A stretch of DNA of 64,000 bases from Muribaculaceae bacterium (GCA_017409345.1 JAFQSX010000032.1:62001-126000); one strand, 5' to 3'. Shown: positions 16,495-25,742, counted from the stretch's first letter. The notes: generated from the letters alone by a model not told the origin. Made by a program: numbers and translations.

Positions 16495-17301
16495 TTATTC
16501 AGTGAGATGTTTTTTAGGCACAAGACGAGAACTTAATTCCCAAAGGAGGTATATTGGGAAGAATACGGCCGAAAGGGTGAATGGATCGCCCGTGGGTGTG
16601 ATCATTGCTGCCAAGATGAGTAGTACAACTATGGCATGACGGCGATATTTTGAGAAAAAATCTCGCGAAAGAAAACCCATTTTGCCAAGTAACCATGCCA
16701 ATAGAGGTAACTCAAATGCAACTCCCATCATAAATGTTATGATAAAGAAGTTGTCCATATAGGAATCAAGAGAAATTGTATTAGGGATTGCTTCGCTTAA
16801 TTGATAGTCGGCAAGGAATCGTAAAGTAAGAGGGAATACTAAAAAGTATCCGACGGCGACCCCAAGATAGAACATTATATTGCCAAAGAAAAACGCAGTT
16901 TTGATGCCTCTTTTTTCGTTTTCGTATAGGGCAGGGCTGATAAATGTCCATAATTGATATATGATAAATGGGAATGCAACTGTGATTGCTAGCCAACAAG
17001 ATGTGGATATGTGGATAAAAAACTGCGAAGCAAGTTTTATGTTTATAAGAGTGACTTTAAAAGGGGTACTTGTCGGCTCTTCGGTTGTTAGGGATGATAT
17101 GTAATCAAAAAAAAGATATAAAGGGAAGTTGCCATCGCATGGAGCAAGAATAATATTGTCAAATATCCAATGCATGGCGATGAATAACCCTATGGCGATG
17201 ACGAGCGTAACTGCAACAATGCGAAAAAGCACCCCGCGCAGTACGTCAAGGTGTCCCCAAAAACTCATTTCTTGAGATGTGGAGTCGTTTCTGTTGTTCA
17301 C
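16495..17301 (-). CDS. tatC: Twin-arginine translocase subunit TatC
   Basis: 268-residue six-helix inner-membrane protein. The N-terminal region carries the TatC hallmark MSFWGHLDVLRGVLFR, and later segments such as PFIIYQLWTFISPALYENEKR and GVAFELPLL are typical of the family. TatC recognises the twin-arginine signal peptide and recruits TatA for export of folded proteins. It is downstream of tatA on the same strand with a 24-nt gap. No tatB is present, as is usual for a minimal TatAC system. Confidence 0.97.
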   Translation of the reverse strand: MNNRNDSTSQEMSFWGHLDVLRGVLFRIVAVTLVIAIGLFIAMHWIFDNIILAPCDGNFPLYLFFDYISSLTTEEPTSTPFKVTLINIKLASQFFIHISTSCWLAITVAFPFIIYQLWTFISPALYENEKRGIKTAFFFGNIMFYLGVAVGYFLVFPLTLRFLADYQLSEAIPNTISLDSYMDNFFIITFMMGVAFELPLLAWLLGKMGFLSRDFFSKYRRHAIVVLLILAAMITPTGDPFTLSAVFFPIYLLWELSSRLVPKKHLTE

Positions 17302-17325
17302 GATGGGGAAGTCGTTGAGGTGAAA

Positions 17326-17550
17326 TTAATCTGGTTTCCCCTTGTTGATAGTTTCGTCTTCGTCAATTTTGTTGATTTCGTCTTTGGCTTCTTTCATTCC
17401 TTGTTTGAAGCTCTTTACGCCTTTACCGAGTCCACGCATTAATTCGGGAATTTTTTTACCTCCAAAAAGAAGAAGCACAACAACAAGTATAATTATCCAT
17501 TCCCATCCACTGGGCATGCTGAATGCTGGAATAAGGTTGAAAATAGTCAT
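17326..17550 (-). CDS. tatA: Twin-arginine translocase subunit TatA/TatE
   Basis: 74 residues. Short N-terminal stretch, one transmembrane helix (about 16-32, [19 protein letters not shown]), the conserved FG followed by the amphipathic helix [20 protein letters not shown], and a charged tail. This is the pore-forming TatA subunit. A TAACTTTA box lies 44 nt upstream on the minus strand, divergent from the fabD promoter. The pair tatA-tatC forms the operon. Confidence 0.96.
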   Translation of the reverse strand: MTIFNLIPAFSMPSGWEWIIILVVVLLLFGGKKIPELMRGLGKGVKSFKQGMKEAKDEINKIDEDETINKGKPD

Positions 17551-17593
17551 AAAAATAGGTCAATAAATTGTTATAAATATATTTTTCAGCATG

Positions 17594-17601
17594 TAAAGTT
17601 A
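17594..17601 (-). promoter_or_regulatory. -7 promoter box for tatAC
   Basis: TAACTTTA on the minus strand, one base off TAnnTTTG, 43 nt before the tatA ATG. Confidence 0.4.
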
Positions 17602-17643
17602 CAGAAATATGTCGAATATTCCTCATTTTTAAAGAAAAAAGCG

Positions 17644-17651
17644 TAACTTTG
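17644..17651 (+). promoter_or_regulatory. -7 promoter box for fabD
   Basis: TAACTTTG, 35 nt before the ATG at 17687. Confidence 0.65.
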
Positions 17652-17686
17652 CACTCCTTTTATTACACATATATTATTTATTGAAT

Positions 17687-18565
17687 ATGAAAGCATTTGT
17701 TTTTCCAGGTCAAGGGGCTCAATTTGTGGGTATGGGAAAAGACCTTTACGACAATAACCCTGTGGCTCGTGAAATGTTTGAAAAAGCAAACGAAGTTTTA
17801 GGTTTCCGTATTACAGATTTGATGTTTGAAGGCACTGACGAAGATCTTCGTCAAACAAAGGTTACTCAACCTGCTATTTTCCTTCACTCTGTAATCTTGG
17901 CGAAGACACTCGGTGACGAGTTTAAGCCAGAAATGACTGCCGGTCACTCTCTTGGTGAATTTTCGGCTTTAGTGGCAGCAGGAGCACTTAATTTTGAAGA
18001 TGGACTCCGTCTTGTGTCGGCTCGCGCGCAAGCAATGCAAAAAGCATGTGAACTTAAACCATCAACAATGGCTGCCGTTCTTGCATTGCCCGATGAAAAG
18101 GTAGAAGAAATTTGTGCAGGAATTGAAGGTGTAGTTGTTTGTGCTAACTACAATTGCCCCGGTCAGTTGGTAATTTCAGGTGAAGAACCTGCAATAGATG
18201 CAGCATGTGAGCAACTTCTTGCAGCCGGAGCAAAACGTGCATTGAAACTCAAAGTGGGTGGTGCATTTCACTCGCCATGTATGGAGCCTGCTCGCGCAGA
18301 ATTGGCTGAAGCGATTGAGAATACTAATTTCTCAACTCCAGTGTGCCCTGTATATCAAAATGTTGATGCTAAACCTCACACCGATCCAGAAGAAATCAAG
18401 GCAAATCTTGTGGCTCAATTGACCGCTCCTGTACGTTGGACTCAATCAGTTCAAAATATGGTTGCAGATGGAGCAACAGAATTTGTTGAACTCGGTCCGG
18501 GTAAGGTGCTTCAAGGTCTTGTTGCAAAAATATCTCGTGAAGTTGCCGTTTCAGGTAAACAATAA
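17687..18565 (+). CDS. fabD: Malonyl-CoA:ACP transacylase FabD
   Basis: 292 residues from the ATG at 17687; the frame also has a TTG two codons earlier. FabD loads malonyl onto acyl carrier protein for fatty acid synthesis. Visible family marks: FPGQGAQFVGMG at the N terminus, nucleophile Ser88 in GHSLGE, and GGAFHSPCM with the catalytic His. Length is normal for the family. Codon use is biased to GCT, GGT and CTT, as expected for an essential, well expressed gene. Stand-alone, with own promoter and terminator. Confidence 0.97.
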   Translation: MKAFVFPGQGAQFVGMGKDLYDNNPVAREMFEKANEVLGFRITDLMFEGTDEDLRQTKVTQPAIFLHSVILAKTLGDEFKPEMTAGHSLGEFSALVAAGALNFEDGLRLVSARAQAMQKACELKPSTMAAVLALPDEKVEEICAGIEGVVVCANYNCPGQLVISGEEPAIDAACEQLLAAGAKRALKLKVGGAFHSPCMEPARAELAEAIENTNFSTPVCPVYQNVDAKPHTDPEEIKANLVAQLTAPVRWTQSVQNMVADGATEFVELGPGKVLQGLVAKISREVAVSGKQ

Positions 18566-18589
18566 TATAGATATTATATAATGTATATG

Positions 18590-18619
18590 GCGCATCCTCG
18601 CTAAAGGATGCGCTTTTTT
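18590..18619 (+). terminator. Intrinsic terminator of fabD
   Basis: Stem GCGCATCCT (18590-18598) with AGGATGCGC (18605-18613), then six T. Confidence 0.9.
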
Positions 18620-18665
18620 GTTTATTAATTATTAGTTTTTCCTTTCTAAATTCCCTAAAAATTGT

Positions 18666-18673
18666 TAACTTTG
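18666..18673 (+). promoter_or_regulatory. -7 promoter box for the SulP transporter
   Basis: TAACTTTG, 50 nt before the ATG at 18724. Confidence 0.65.
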
Positions 18674-18723
18674 CGCCCTCAAAAAGATTGAAAAAGTTTT
18701 AGGTATTAATTAAGGAACAGATT

Positions 18724-20436
18724 ATGAAACTGTCAGGTTCTATTGATTTTCAACCGAAGTTATTATCTTCGTTGAAACATTATTCATTGTCAAAATTTAA
18801 AGATGACCTTATCGCAGGTATCGTGGTGGGTATTGTGGCATTGCCTTTGGCGATAGCCTTTGGGATTGCATCGGGAGTGAGCCCTACGACCGGGTTGATT
18901 ACTGCAATTATTGGCGGTTTTTTGGTGTCGGCGTTTGGAGGTAATTCTGTGCAGATAGGAGGTCCGACAGGTGCGTTTATCGTAATTGTATATAATATTA
19001 TTGCAACATACGGATTGCAAGGTCTTGCTATTGCAACATTTATGGCGGGATTGATACTAGTAGTTATGGGCTTGTTTCATCTCGGTACGGTGATAAAATT
19101 TATACCTTATCCTATTGTGGTGGGATTTACGGCCGGTATTGCTTTGACAATATTCTCTACTCAAATAAATGACTTCCTTGGCTTGGGTTTGAAAGATGTT
19201 CCCAGTGAATTTATTCCAAAATGGGGCGTGTATTTCCAAAATATGCAGAATATCGATTGGACAACCTTGGCGGTGGGATTGGTGTCATTACTTATTATTA
19301 TATTAACACCAAAGATTTCAAAGAAATTGCCCGGTGCATTAATCGCGATTATTGTGGTTACAGTTGCAGTTTATTTCTTGAAAGATGTATTAAACTTGAG
19401 TGTTGAAACTATTGGCGACCGATTTGGCTCAATGTCAAGTGATATTCCTTCACCTCATGGTTTTGAGATTTCAATGTCGACAATTAATCAGTTGCTCCCC
19501 TCGGCGTTTACAATCGCAGTGTTGTGTGCAATCGAGTCGTTGTTGTCGGCAACTGTGGCCGATGGTGTAACAGGGTCTAGAACTAATAGTAATACGGAAT
19601 TGATAGGACAGGGTATTGCCAATGTTGCAGTCCCATTCTTTGGTGGTATCCCTGTGACCGGTGCTATTGCTCGCACAATGACAAATATTACTAATGGAGG
19701 GCGCACTCCGGTGGCAGGTGTTGTTCACACAATAGTGTTGTTGCTTATTTTCTTATTCTTGATGCCTCTTATTAATTATGTGCCAATGGCGTGTCTTGCA
19801 GCGGTGCTTTTGGTTGTGTCATATAATATGAGTGGGTGGCGCACTGTAGTTGGAATTTTTAAATCTCCTAAAAGTGATATTTCTGTATTGCTAGTTACAT
19901 TCTTCTTGACAGTAATCTTTGATCTCACAATCGCGATTGAGATAGGTTTGCTCCTTGCTGTGGTGTTATTCCTTCGTCGAGTGATGGAAAATACCGAAAT
20001 TAAGGTTTATAGCGAACAACTTGATATCGCTGAAGGGACAGAATCAAACACTCACGAGGTGCTTGATGTCGCAAAAGGTGTAGAGGTATATGAGATAGAT
20101 GGGCCATTCTTCTTTGGTGTGGCAACAAAGTTTGATGAAATGATGCGTACTTCTTCAATGGCTAATAAGCCCGTTGTGCGAATTATCCGTATGCGTAAGG
20201 TTCCATTTATAGATTCTACAGGTATCCACAATCTAGAATTGCTCATCCGATCATCTCAAAACGATGGAATGCATGTGGTGTTATCAGGAGTAAAAGAAAA
20301 TGTGCGTCAGGTTCTTCATCATGCTAATATTGATAAGTTGATAGGCGAAGATCATATTTGTGACCATATTACGAAGGCGGTAGTGATGGCCAACGCAATT
20401 GTTGCAAAAAAAGATCAAAATATGCACAAGTGTTAA
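18724..20436 (+). CDS. SulP/SLC26-family anion transporter with STAS domain
   Basis: 570 residues. N-terminal transport domain (about 20-420) with 10-14 hydrophobic segments, including the SulP signature stretch GIVVGIVALPLAIAFGIASG and VQIGGPTGAFIVIVYNI. The C-terminal STAS domain (about 450-560) contains RMRKVPFIDSTGIHNLE. SulP proteins move sulfate, bicarbonate or dicarboxylates across the inner membrane; the bacterial branch includes BicA and DauA, and the substrate cannot be read here. Single gene with own promoter, between fabD and a tiny lipoprotein gene. Confidence 0.93.
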   Translation: MKLSGSIDFQPKLLSSLKHYSLSKFKDDLIAGIVVGIVALPLAIAFGIASGVSPTTGLITAIIGGFLVSAFGGNSVQIGGPTGAFIVIVYNIIATYGLQGLAIATFMAGLILVVMGLFHLGTVIKFIPYPIVVGFTAGIALTIFSTQINDFLGLGLKDVPSEFIPKWGVYFQNMQNIDWTTLAVGLVSLLIIILTPKISKKLPGALIAIIVVTVAVYFLKDVLNLSVETIGDRFGSMSSDIPSPHGFEISMSTINQLLPSAFTIAVLCAIESLLSATVADGVTGSRTNSNTELIGQGIANVAVPFFGGIPVTGAIARTMTNITNGGRTPVAGVVHTIVLLLIFLFLMPLINYVPMACLAAVLLVVSYNMSGWRTVVGIFKSPKSDISVLLVTFFLTVIFDLTIAIEIGLLLAVVLFLRRVMENTEIKVYSEQLDIAEGTESNTHEVLDVAKGVEVYEIDGPFFFGVATKFDEMMRTSSMANKPVVRIIRMRKVPFIDSTGIHNLELLIRSSQNDGMHVVLSGVKENVRQVLHHANIDKLIGEDHICDHITKAVVMANAIVAKKDQNMHKC

Positions 20437-20538
20437 AAGAGTGTGCAAAAATTATACAAAAATTTGTTTTTTTTGGGACGAGAAAAAATTTATTTGAAAA
20501 AAAACATAATTTTTGTTTGGTAGTTCGGAAATAAGTAT

Positions 20539-20546
20539 TACCTTTG
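20539..20546 (+). promoter_or_regulatory. -7 promoter box for the Ala/Asp-repeat lipoprotein
   Basis: TACCTTTG with TTTG-containing sequence about 20 nt upstream; 53 nt before the ATG at 20600. Confidence 0.65.
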
Positions 20547-20599
20547 TACCGTTTTTGAAGCAAAAAATATTGTTTTATTATTTAATCTAAAAAAAGAAA

Positions 20600-20797
20600 A
20601 TGAAAAAGTTAGTTTTATTACTTGCTGTTGTATTCAGCGTATCTTTGTTCTCTTGTGGTGGTGCTAAAACTGAAGCTGCTGCTGCTGATTCTGCTGCTGT
20701 TGATTCAGCTGTAGTTGTTGATTCAGCTGCTCAAGATACTGCTGCTGTTGATTCAGCTGCTCAAGATACTGCTAAAGCTGATTCTGCTAAAGCATAA
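20600..20797 (+). CDS. 65-residue Ala/Asp-repeat lipoprotein
   Basis: Signal peptide with lipobox SLFSC (Cys19), then a mature part of about 46 residues built of Ala, Asp, Ser, Val and Thr only, with short units such as VDSAAQDTA repeated. At DNA level there is a 27-30 bp tandem duplication (20717-20746 and 20747-20773). Own promoter and a strong terminator argue it is truly expressed. Function unknown; such low-complexity lipoproteins may act as abundant envelope spacers, which is conjecture. Confidence 0.8.
   Translation: MKKLVLLLAVVFSVSLFSCGGAKTEAAAADSAAVDSAVVVDSAAQDTAAVDSAAQDTAKADSAKA
20717..20773 (+). repeat. 30-bp in-frame tandem repeat within the small lipoprotein
   Basis: Two adjacent copies beginning GTTGATTCAGCTGCTCAAG, the second complete for 27 bases. 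Units are a multiple of three, so copy number changes would keep the frame. Confidence 0.85.
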
Positions 20798-20827
20798 TTA
20801 GAGTAAATACAGCAAAGGAAAAAATTA

Positions 20828-20855
20828 GCTGACCTAGGGTCAGCTTTTTTTTTGT
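20828..20855 (+). terminator. Intrinsic terminator after the small lipoprotein
   Basis: Stem AGCTGACC (20828-20835) with GGTCAGCT (20839-20846) and a run of nine or more T. Confidence 0.92.
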
Positions 20856-20913
20856 CTTATTTCAAAATATAAAAAAGAGAATAAGTGCTATTGGTAAATT
20901 CTAGATGGTTTCG

Positions 20914-20921
20914 TATCTTTG
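20914..20921 (+). promoter_or_regulatory. -7 promoter box for the lipid kinase operon
   Basis: TATCTTTG, 19 nt before the ATG at 20941. Confidence 0.65.
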
Positions 20922-20940
20922 TGTAAATAAATAAAAAACG

Positions 20941-21924
20941 ATGAATAATCAACGACTTTTGCTGATAGTAAATCCGATATCGGGCACTGCTGATAAAAGT
21001 AGATTGCCTCAGTTTGTGTCGCAAGGCATAAAAGAGGCAATGGGCTATGATGTGGATTTAAAAATGACAACGGCAAAAGGCGATGCGAATCGATTTGCTA
21101 CTGAAGCCGTTGCACAGGGCTATTATGGCGTAATTGTAGCAGGGGGTGATGGAACTGTAAATGAAGTCGCGACAGCATTATGTGATACAAATGTTGCATT
21201 GGGAATTATCCCATCGGGGTCAGGAAACGGCTTGGCTCGTCACTTGGAAATCCCGGTTGATTATGATTTGTCTCTTGAGGTGATTAAACAAAATAATGTT
21301 GTATCGTGTGACTATGCAACGGTTAATGATCGACCTTTTTTCTGTACATTTGGTGTAGGCTTTGATGCTGCGGTAAGCGATAGATTTTCAAGACAAAGTA
21401 AACGAGGCCGGTTTATGTATTTTAAAAGTGCAATAGAAGAGTATATAAAATTTGAGCCTCAAGTATATACCATAAGTGCAAATGGTAAAATATTTACACA
21501 AAACGCTTTTTTAGTAGCGTGTTGTAATGCGTCTCAATATGGGAATAATGCATATATAGCTCCCGATGCAAGTATGTCGGATGGATTATTAGATATAATA
21601 ATAATTCATGCCGGGTCGCCAATTGATACTGCGATGTTGGGTGTTGATTTATTTACCGGATACATCAATCGAAATACTTTGTTGCAGTCATTTCAAGCTC
21701 CGGCTGCCGTAATTTATCGTTCACAAGAGGGGACTGCCCATATTGATGGAGATCCTATTGATTTAGGTGAAATAATGGATGTGAAATGCCATAGAAGTGG
21801 CTTGAAAATATTTGTTCCGAAAGGTAAACATAGTCATTTTCGCCCAATAATAACACCCATAAATAACATAGTGACTGATGCTCGCATTTTAATGTCAAAT
21901 TTCTTCAATAAACGAAAGAAATGA
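20941..21924 (+). CDS. Diacylglycerol/lipid kinase family protein (YegS/LCB5-like)
   Basis: 327 residues of the DAGK catalytic family. N-terminal nucleotide-binding domain with LLIVNPISGT and GGDGT (68-72), then GIIPSGSGNGLARHL; the C-terminal beta-rich domain carries YIAPDASMSDGLLDII and AHIDGDP. These enzymes phosphorylate diacylglycerol, phosphatidylglycerol or sphingoid bases. Bacteroidota make sphingolipids, so a sphingoid base is a possible substrate, but nothing in the sequence decides this. First gene of a probable operon; its stop overlaps the helicase start (ATGA). Confidence 0.92.
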   Translation: MNNQRLLLIVNPISGTADKSRLPQFVSQGIKEAMGYDVDLKMTTAKGDANRFATEAVAQGYYGVIVAGGDGTVNEVATALCDTNVALGIIPSGSGNGLARHLEIPVDYDLSLEVIKQNNVVSCDYATVNDRPFFCTFGVGFDAAVSDRFSRQSKRGRFMYFKSAIEEYIKFEPQVYTISANGKIFTQNAFLVACCNASQYGNNAYIAPDASMSDGLLDIIIIHAGSPIDTAMLGVDLFTGYINRNTLLQSFQAPAAVIYRSQEGTAHIDGDPIDLGEIMDVKCHRSGLKIFVPKGKHSHFRPIITPINNIVTDARILMSNFFNKRKK

Positions 21925-23246
21925 AACAGTCATTAATTATAAATAACATAAAACAACGCCTGGGAATTGAGCAACTCAATGAAATGCAACAAGAAGTGGC
22001 TAGGCTCTCGGCATCTAAATTGTTATTATTGTCTCCAACCGGAAGTGGTAAGACTGTTGCTTTTGTGATTGCTTTATTGCGAACAATCACTGCTCCGCGA
22101 GGAAAAGTGCAAGCCGTGATAATTGCTCCGACTAGAGAGTTGGTTATGCAGATTGCCGAAGTGATTCGTCCGATTGCTACCGGATATAAAACAGTGGCTT
22201 GTTATGGTGGTCACTCTATGATTGATGAGGCTCGGTCGTTGACATCTTCAATTCCTGATATCATAGTATCCACTCCTGGAAGATTGCTTGACCATCTAAA
22301 TCGAGGAAATGTTGATTTGACCGGAGTAAATGCTCTAGTTCTTGATGAGTATGATAAAGCCCTTGATTTAGGATTTCATGATGAAATGCGTAGGGTAGTG
22401 CGCCCAATGAAATCGTTACTTTTAACAGTATTGACATCGGCAACGGTACTTGCCGAAATGCCTGTATTCATTGATTTTAAGTCTCCCATAATTCTTGATT
22501 ATACTGAAAAGACTGAGGCACCACGCTATCGCATGCAAGTGGTTAATGTGGCAAGTCCGGTGCGAGATAAATTACAATCATCGCTTGATTTGCTTCGATC
22601 ATTGCCAAATGGCAAAGTGATTTTGTTTGTGAATCATCGCGAAAGTGCAAGCCGAGTATATGACTTTTTACGTCAAAATAGGTTGCCTGTTGGATTATAT
22701 CATGGTGGCCTTGAACAAATTGATCGTGAAAAGGCTATCGACCTGCTAAATAACGGAACGACACCTATATTGGTTTCGACCGATCTTGCTTCGCGCGGGT
22801 TGGATATTGATCAGGTGCAAGCCGTAGTTCATTATCACATGCCTCCATCAGCCGAAAGTTGGACTCATCGCAATGGTCGTACGGCTCGAATGGGGGCCGA
22901 TGGAACTGTTTATGTCATCACCGCCGAAGGAGAAAATATACCCGATTATATTGATTTTGATCGTGATTACGTTCCAACTGGTGAAAAAAATGAAAATCCG
23001 ATTAAGTCAGATGTCGCCACTTTGCATTTCAATGCAGGAAAGAAAGAGAAAATATCGCGTGGCGATGTGGTGGGGTTTATGATTAACAAAGGAGGATTGG
23101 AGTCATCGCAAGTGGGTAAAATAGTGGTGAAAGACCATTGTGTGCTTGTCGCCGTGCCTCGCAATCGTGCCGATGAGGTGCTGACAATGCTCGCTCCTCA
23201 TAAAATAAAAAATAAGCGGGTGAGAATAACAAAAATAAAAGTGTGA
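21921..23246 (+). CDS. DEAD-box family RNA helicase, DEYD variant, with DbpA-like C-terminal RNA-binding domain
   Basis: 441 residues. RecA-like domain 1: motif I SPTGSGKT (38-45), APTREL (69-74), TPGR (118-121), motif II DEYD (142-145) in place of DEAD, SAT (173-175). Domain 2: VSTDLASRGLDID and HRNGRTARMG in place of the usual HRIGRTGR. The last 70 residues (GDVVGFMINKGGLE...NKRVRITKIKV) fit the DbpA RNA-binding domain that targets 23S rRNA hairpin 92. It may help large-subunit assembly. The ATG overlaps the lipid kinase stop by 4 nt, so they are translationally coupled. The Q motif is weakly recognisable near LNEMQQE. Confidence 0.9.
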   Translation: MKQSLIINNIKQRLGIEQLNEMQQEVARLSASKLLLLSPTGSGKTVAFVIALLRTITAPRGKVQAVIIAPTRELVMQIAEVIRPIATGYKTVACYGGHSMIDEARSLTSSIPDIIVSTPGRLLDHLNRGNVDLTGVNALVLDEYDKALDLGFHDEMRRVVRPMKSLLLTVLTSATVLAEMPVFIDFKSPIILDYTEKTEAPRYRMQVVNVASPVRDKLQSSLDLLRSLPNGKVILFVNHRESASRVYDFLRQNRLPVGLYHGGLEQIDREKAIDLLNNGTTPILVSTDLASRGLDIDQVQAVVHYHMPPSAESWTHRNGRTARMGADGTVYVITAEGENIPDYIDFDRDYVPTGEKNENPIKSDVATLHFNAGKKEKISRGDVVGFMINKGGLESSQVGKIVVKDHCVLVAVPRNRADEVLTMLAPHKIKNKRVRITKIKV

Positions 23247-24376
23247 TGTTGCGTAAACTAATAAATATCGTAATAGCATATAGTTTTGTTTTGGCTGTCA
23301 CAAGTTGTCAAGGACAGGGAATAACGAGTGATGTTGTAGAGGGTGATACATTGACCACTAAGGCGCAACTGCTCACTATCGTTGATTGTGGCTCATATAC
23401 ACTTGTAGATGTGGAAAATCCATGGAAAGAGGGCTCAAAGTTACAACGCTATGCTCTTGTGCATCGCGATAGTGTTATGTCAGAGAATTTGCCTTCAGAC
23501 GCTACATTGGTGCGAGTGCCTATAACATCAGCCTTGGTTTATTCGTCGGTTCATGCCGGTGCATTCCATGAGGTTGGTTGTGTCAATGCTGTTACCGGTA
23601 TTGTTGATGCCGAATATTATAAAATCCCTGAAATAGTTGAGGGCGTTGAGGCGGGTACGGTTGTTGATGCCGGAAATTCAATGGCTCCTTCGATTGAAAA
23701 GATTGTGGAACTTTCGCCACAAGCAATTTTGACCTCTCCATTCCAAAATGCCGGACATGGAGCAATCGAAAAACTCGGCATTCCCATCATTGAATGTGCC
23801 GATTATATGGAATCAACTCCTCTTGGTCGTGCCGAATGGATAAAACTTATTGGAGAACTGTTGTGTAAGCGCAAAGAGGTCGCAGATATATATAATAGTG
23901 TGGTTGAGGAATATAACACTTTGGTATCGAGTGTGAAAGATGTGAAAGAGAAACCGATTGTCATAAGCGAAATGATGACTGATGGAGTGTGGTTTCTTCC
24001 CGGAGGAAAGAGTTATATGGCTCAGATGTATGCAGATGCGGGTGCAATATATCCATGGAGAGATAATGAATCAACAGGTTCTCTTCAATTAGATTTTGCT
24101 ACCGTATATGATAAGGCTTATAATGCTAATTTTTGGTTGATAAAGAGTCCCGAACATAATTTTTCGCTTAAGGATCTCGAGTCGAAATATCCTCTAAATA
24201 AAAAAATGGAGGCATTCTCAAAGGGTGGGGTGTATGTAATAAATACTGTTGAATCATCTTTTTTTGAGGATTTCCCATTTCACCCCGAGCGCTTATTGCG
24301 TGAATATATTATATTGTTTCACCCCGAAGCAATTGATGGAGACAAGTCGTTTAGTTACCTCCGTCAAGTAAAATAA
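23246..24376 (+). CDS. ABC transporter substrate-binding lipoprotein, cobalamin/siderophore type
   Basis: 376 residues from the ATG at 23246; a GTG one codon earlier is possible. Signal peptide ends in a lipobox near VTSC. The body is a class III periplasmic binding protein (BtuF/FhuD fold), with typical EIVELSPQAILTS and VVDAGNSMAPSIEKI strands and ISEMMTDGVWFLPGGKSYM in the second lobe. It should capture a corrinoid, haem or iron-siderophore ligand for the permease and ATPase encoded two and three genes downstream. The start overlaps the helicase stop codon. No cobalamin riboswitch precedes this operon. Confidence 0.85.
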   Translation: MLRKLINIVIAYSFVLAVTSCQGQGITSDVVEGDTLTTKAQLLTIVDCGSYTLVDVENPWKEGSKLQRYALVHRDSVMSENLPSDATLVRVPITSALVYSSVHAGAFHEVGCVNAVTGIVDAEYYKIPEIVEGVEAGTVVDAGNSMAPSIEKIVELSPQAILTSPFQNAGHGAIEKLGIPIIECADYMESTPLGRAEWIKLIGELLCKRKEVADIYNSVVEEYNTLVSSVKDVKEKPIVISEMMTDGVWFLPGGKSYMAQMYADAGAIYPWRDNESTGSLQLDFATVYDKAYNANFWLIKSPEHNFSLKDLESKYPLNKKMEAFSKGGVYVINTVESSFFEDFPFHPERLLREYIILFHPEAIDGDKSFSYLRQVK

Positions 24377-24401
24377 ACATCAAATTAAATCGAATATAAT
24401 A

Positions 24402-25742
24402 ATGGCAAAATACTCAAAGGCTTTTTGGACGGCAAATGCTGCGGAAATGTTGGAACGCATGGCATATTATGCTGTGTTTATAGTGATTACATTATATTTG
24501 TCAAACACCTTGGGATTCTCCGACATTGAGGCAAGTCTTATTTCGGGATTGTTCTCGGGAGGGCTATACCTTTTGCCATTATTTACCGGTGCTTTTGCCG
24601 ATAAGATAGGTTATCGCAAATCAATCATTGTGGCATTTGCATTACTATCGGCAGGCTACCTTCTTCAAGGACTCTTGCCAATAATGCTTGAAAGTGGAGG
24701 CTTGGTACAATATGGAGAGAATACAGTCTATACCGGCCTCATTGAAAGTTGGGAACGATATCTAATAATTCCCATTCTCATTATATTGATGATAGGAGGG
24801 TCGTTTATCAAGTCAATCATATCGGCCTCTGTAGCCCGTGAAACCACATCTGAAACACGCGCCAAGGGGTATTCAATATTCTATATGATGGTGAATATTG
24901 GTTCGTTTACCGGCAAAAGTGTGATTGACCCATTGCGCTCGTTTGTGGGAGAATCGGCATATATTTATATCAACTTTTTCTCGGCAATACTTTGTGTATT
25001 AGCATTTATTGCGATATTGCTGTTCTATCATTCGGCACACCACTCAGGCGAAGGAAAAAGTGTGAAAGAGGTGATGCAAGGATTGGTGAAAGTGTTTTCC
25101 AATGGGCGATTGCTCATATTGATACTCATCGTTACCGGATTTTGGATTGTGCAACAGCAGTTATATGCTACAATGCCTAAATATGTGATTCGTCTTGCGG
25201 GCGAAACCGCACGTCCGGGTTGGATTGCCAATGTTAACCCATTTGTAGTGGTTGTATTTGTGAATTTGATTACTCAATTCATGGCGCGCCGTAAGGCATT
25301 GACATCGATTGTGATAGGTATGTTCCTTATTCCGGTGTCGGCAATAGTGATGGCTATGGGAAATATCTTCAGTGGCGAAATTTTGGGCATGCACCCCATC
25401 ACCTTTATGATGATTGTGGGTATTGTGTTCCAAGCCTTGGCCGAGTGTTTTATCTCGCCTCGTTACCTTGAATATTTCTCCCTTCAAGCTCCAAAAGGAG
25501 AGGAGGGCTTGTATTTGGGATTCAGTCATCTACATTCATTCCTTTCATCAATATTAGGGTTTGGACTTTCGGGCATTCTACTCTCGAAATATTGCCCCGA
25601 CCCCAATGGATTTGAAAGTATGGAGGCATGGCATGCTGCTGCGGTCAATGCTCATTATATTTGGTATTGGTTTGCCGCAATCGGACTAATCTCGGCATTT
25701 GCATTGATAATTTATGCCCGGGTAAACAAAGCGAAAGAATAA
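24402..25742 (+). CDS. Major facilitator superfamily transporter, POT-like
   Basis: 446 residues, about 12 hydrophobic segments. The N terminus WTANAAEMLERMAYYAVFIVI resembles the ER-x-x-Y-Y motif of proton-dependent oligopeptide (POT) carriers, and FADKIGYRKS is the MFS loop 2-3 motif. The substrate is unknown. It is placed between the binding protein gene and the permease gene of an ABC importer, 25 nt after one and 35 nt before the other. A shared role in handling the same ligand or its breakdown products is plausible but not shown. Confidence 0.85.
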   Translation: MAKYSKAFWTANAAEMLERMAYYAVFIVITLYLSNTLGFSDIEASLISGLFSGGLYLLPLFTGAFADKIGYRKSIIVAFALLSAGYLLQGLLPIMLESGGLVQYGENTVYTGLIESWERYLIIPILIILMIGGSFIKSIISASVARETTSETRAKGYSIFYMMVNIGSFTGKSVIDPLRSFVGESAYIYINFFSAILCVLAFIAILLFYHSAHHSGEGKSVKEVMQGLVKVFSNGRLLILILIVTGFWIVQQQLYATMPKYVIRLAGETARPGWIANVNPFVVVVFVNLITQFMARRKALTSIVIGMFLIPVSAIVMAMGNIFSGEILGMHPITFMMIVGIVFQALAECFISPRYLEYFSLQAPKGEEGLYLGFSHLHSFLSSILGFGLSGILLSKYCPDPNGFESMEAWHAAAVNAHYIWYWFAAIGLISAFALIIYARVNKAKE

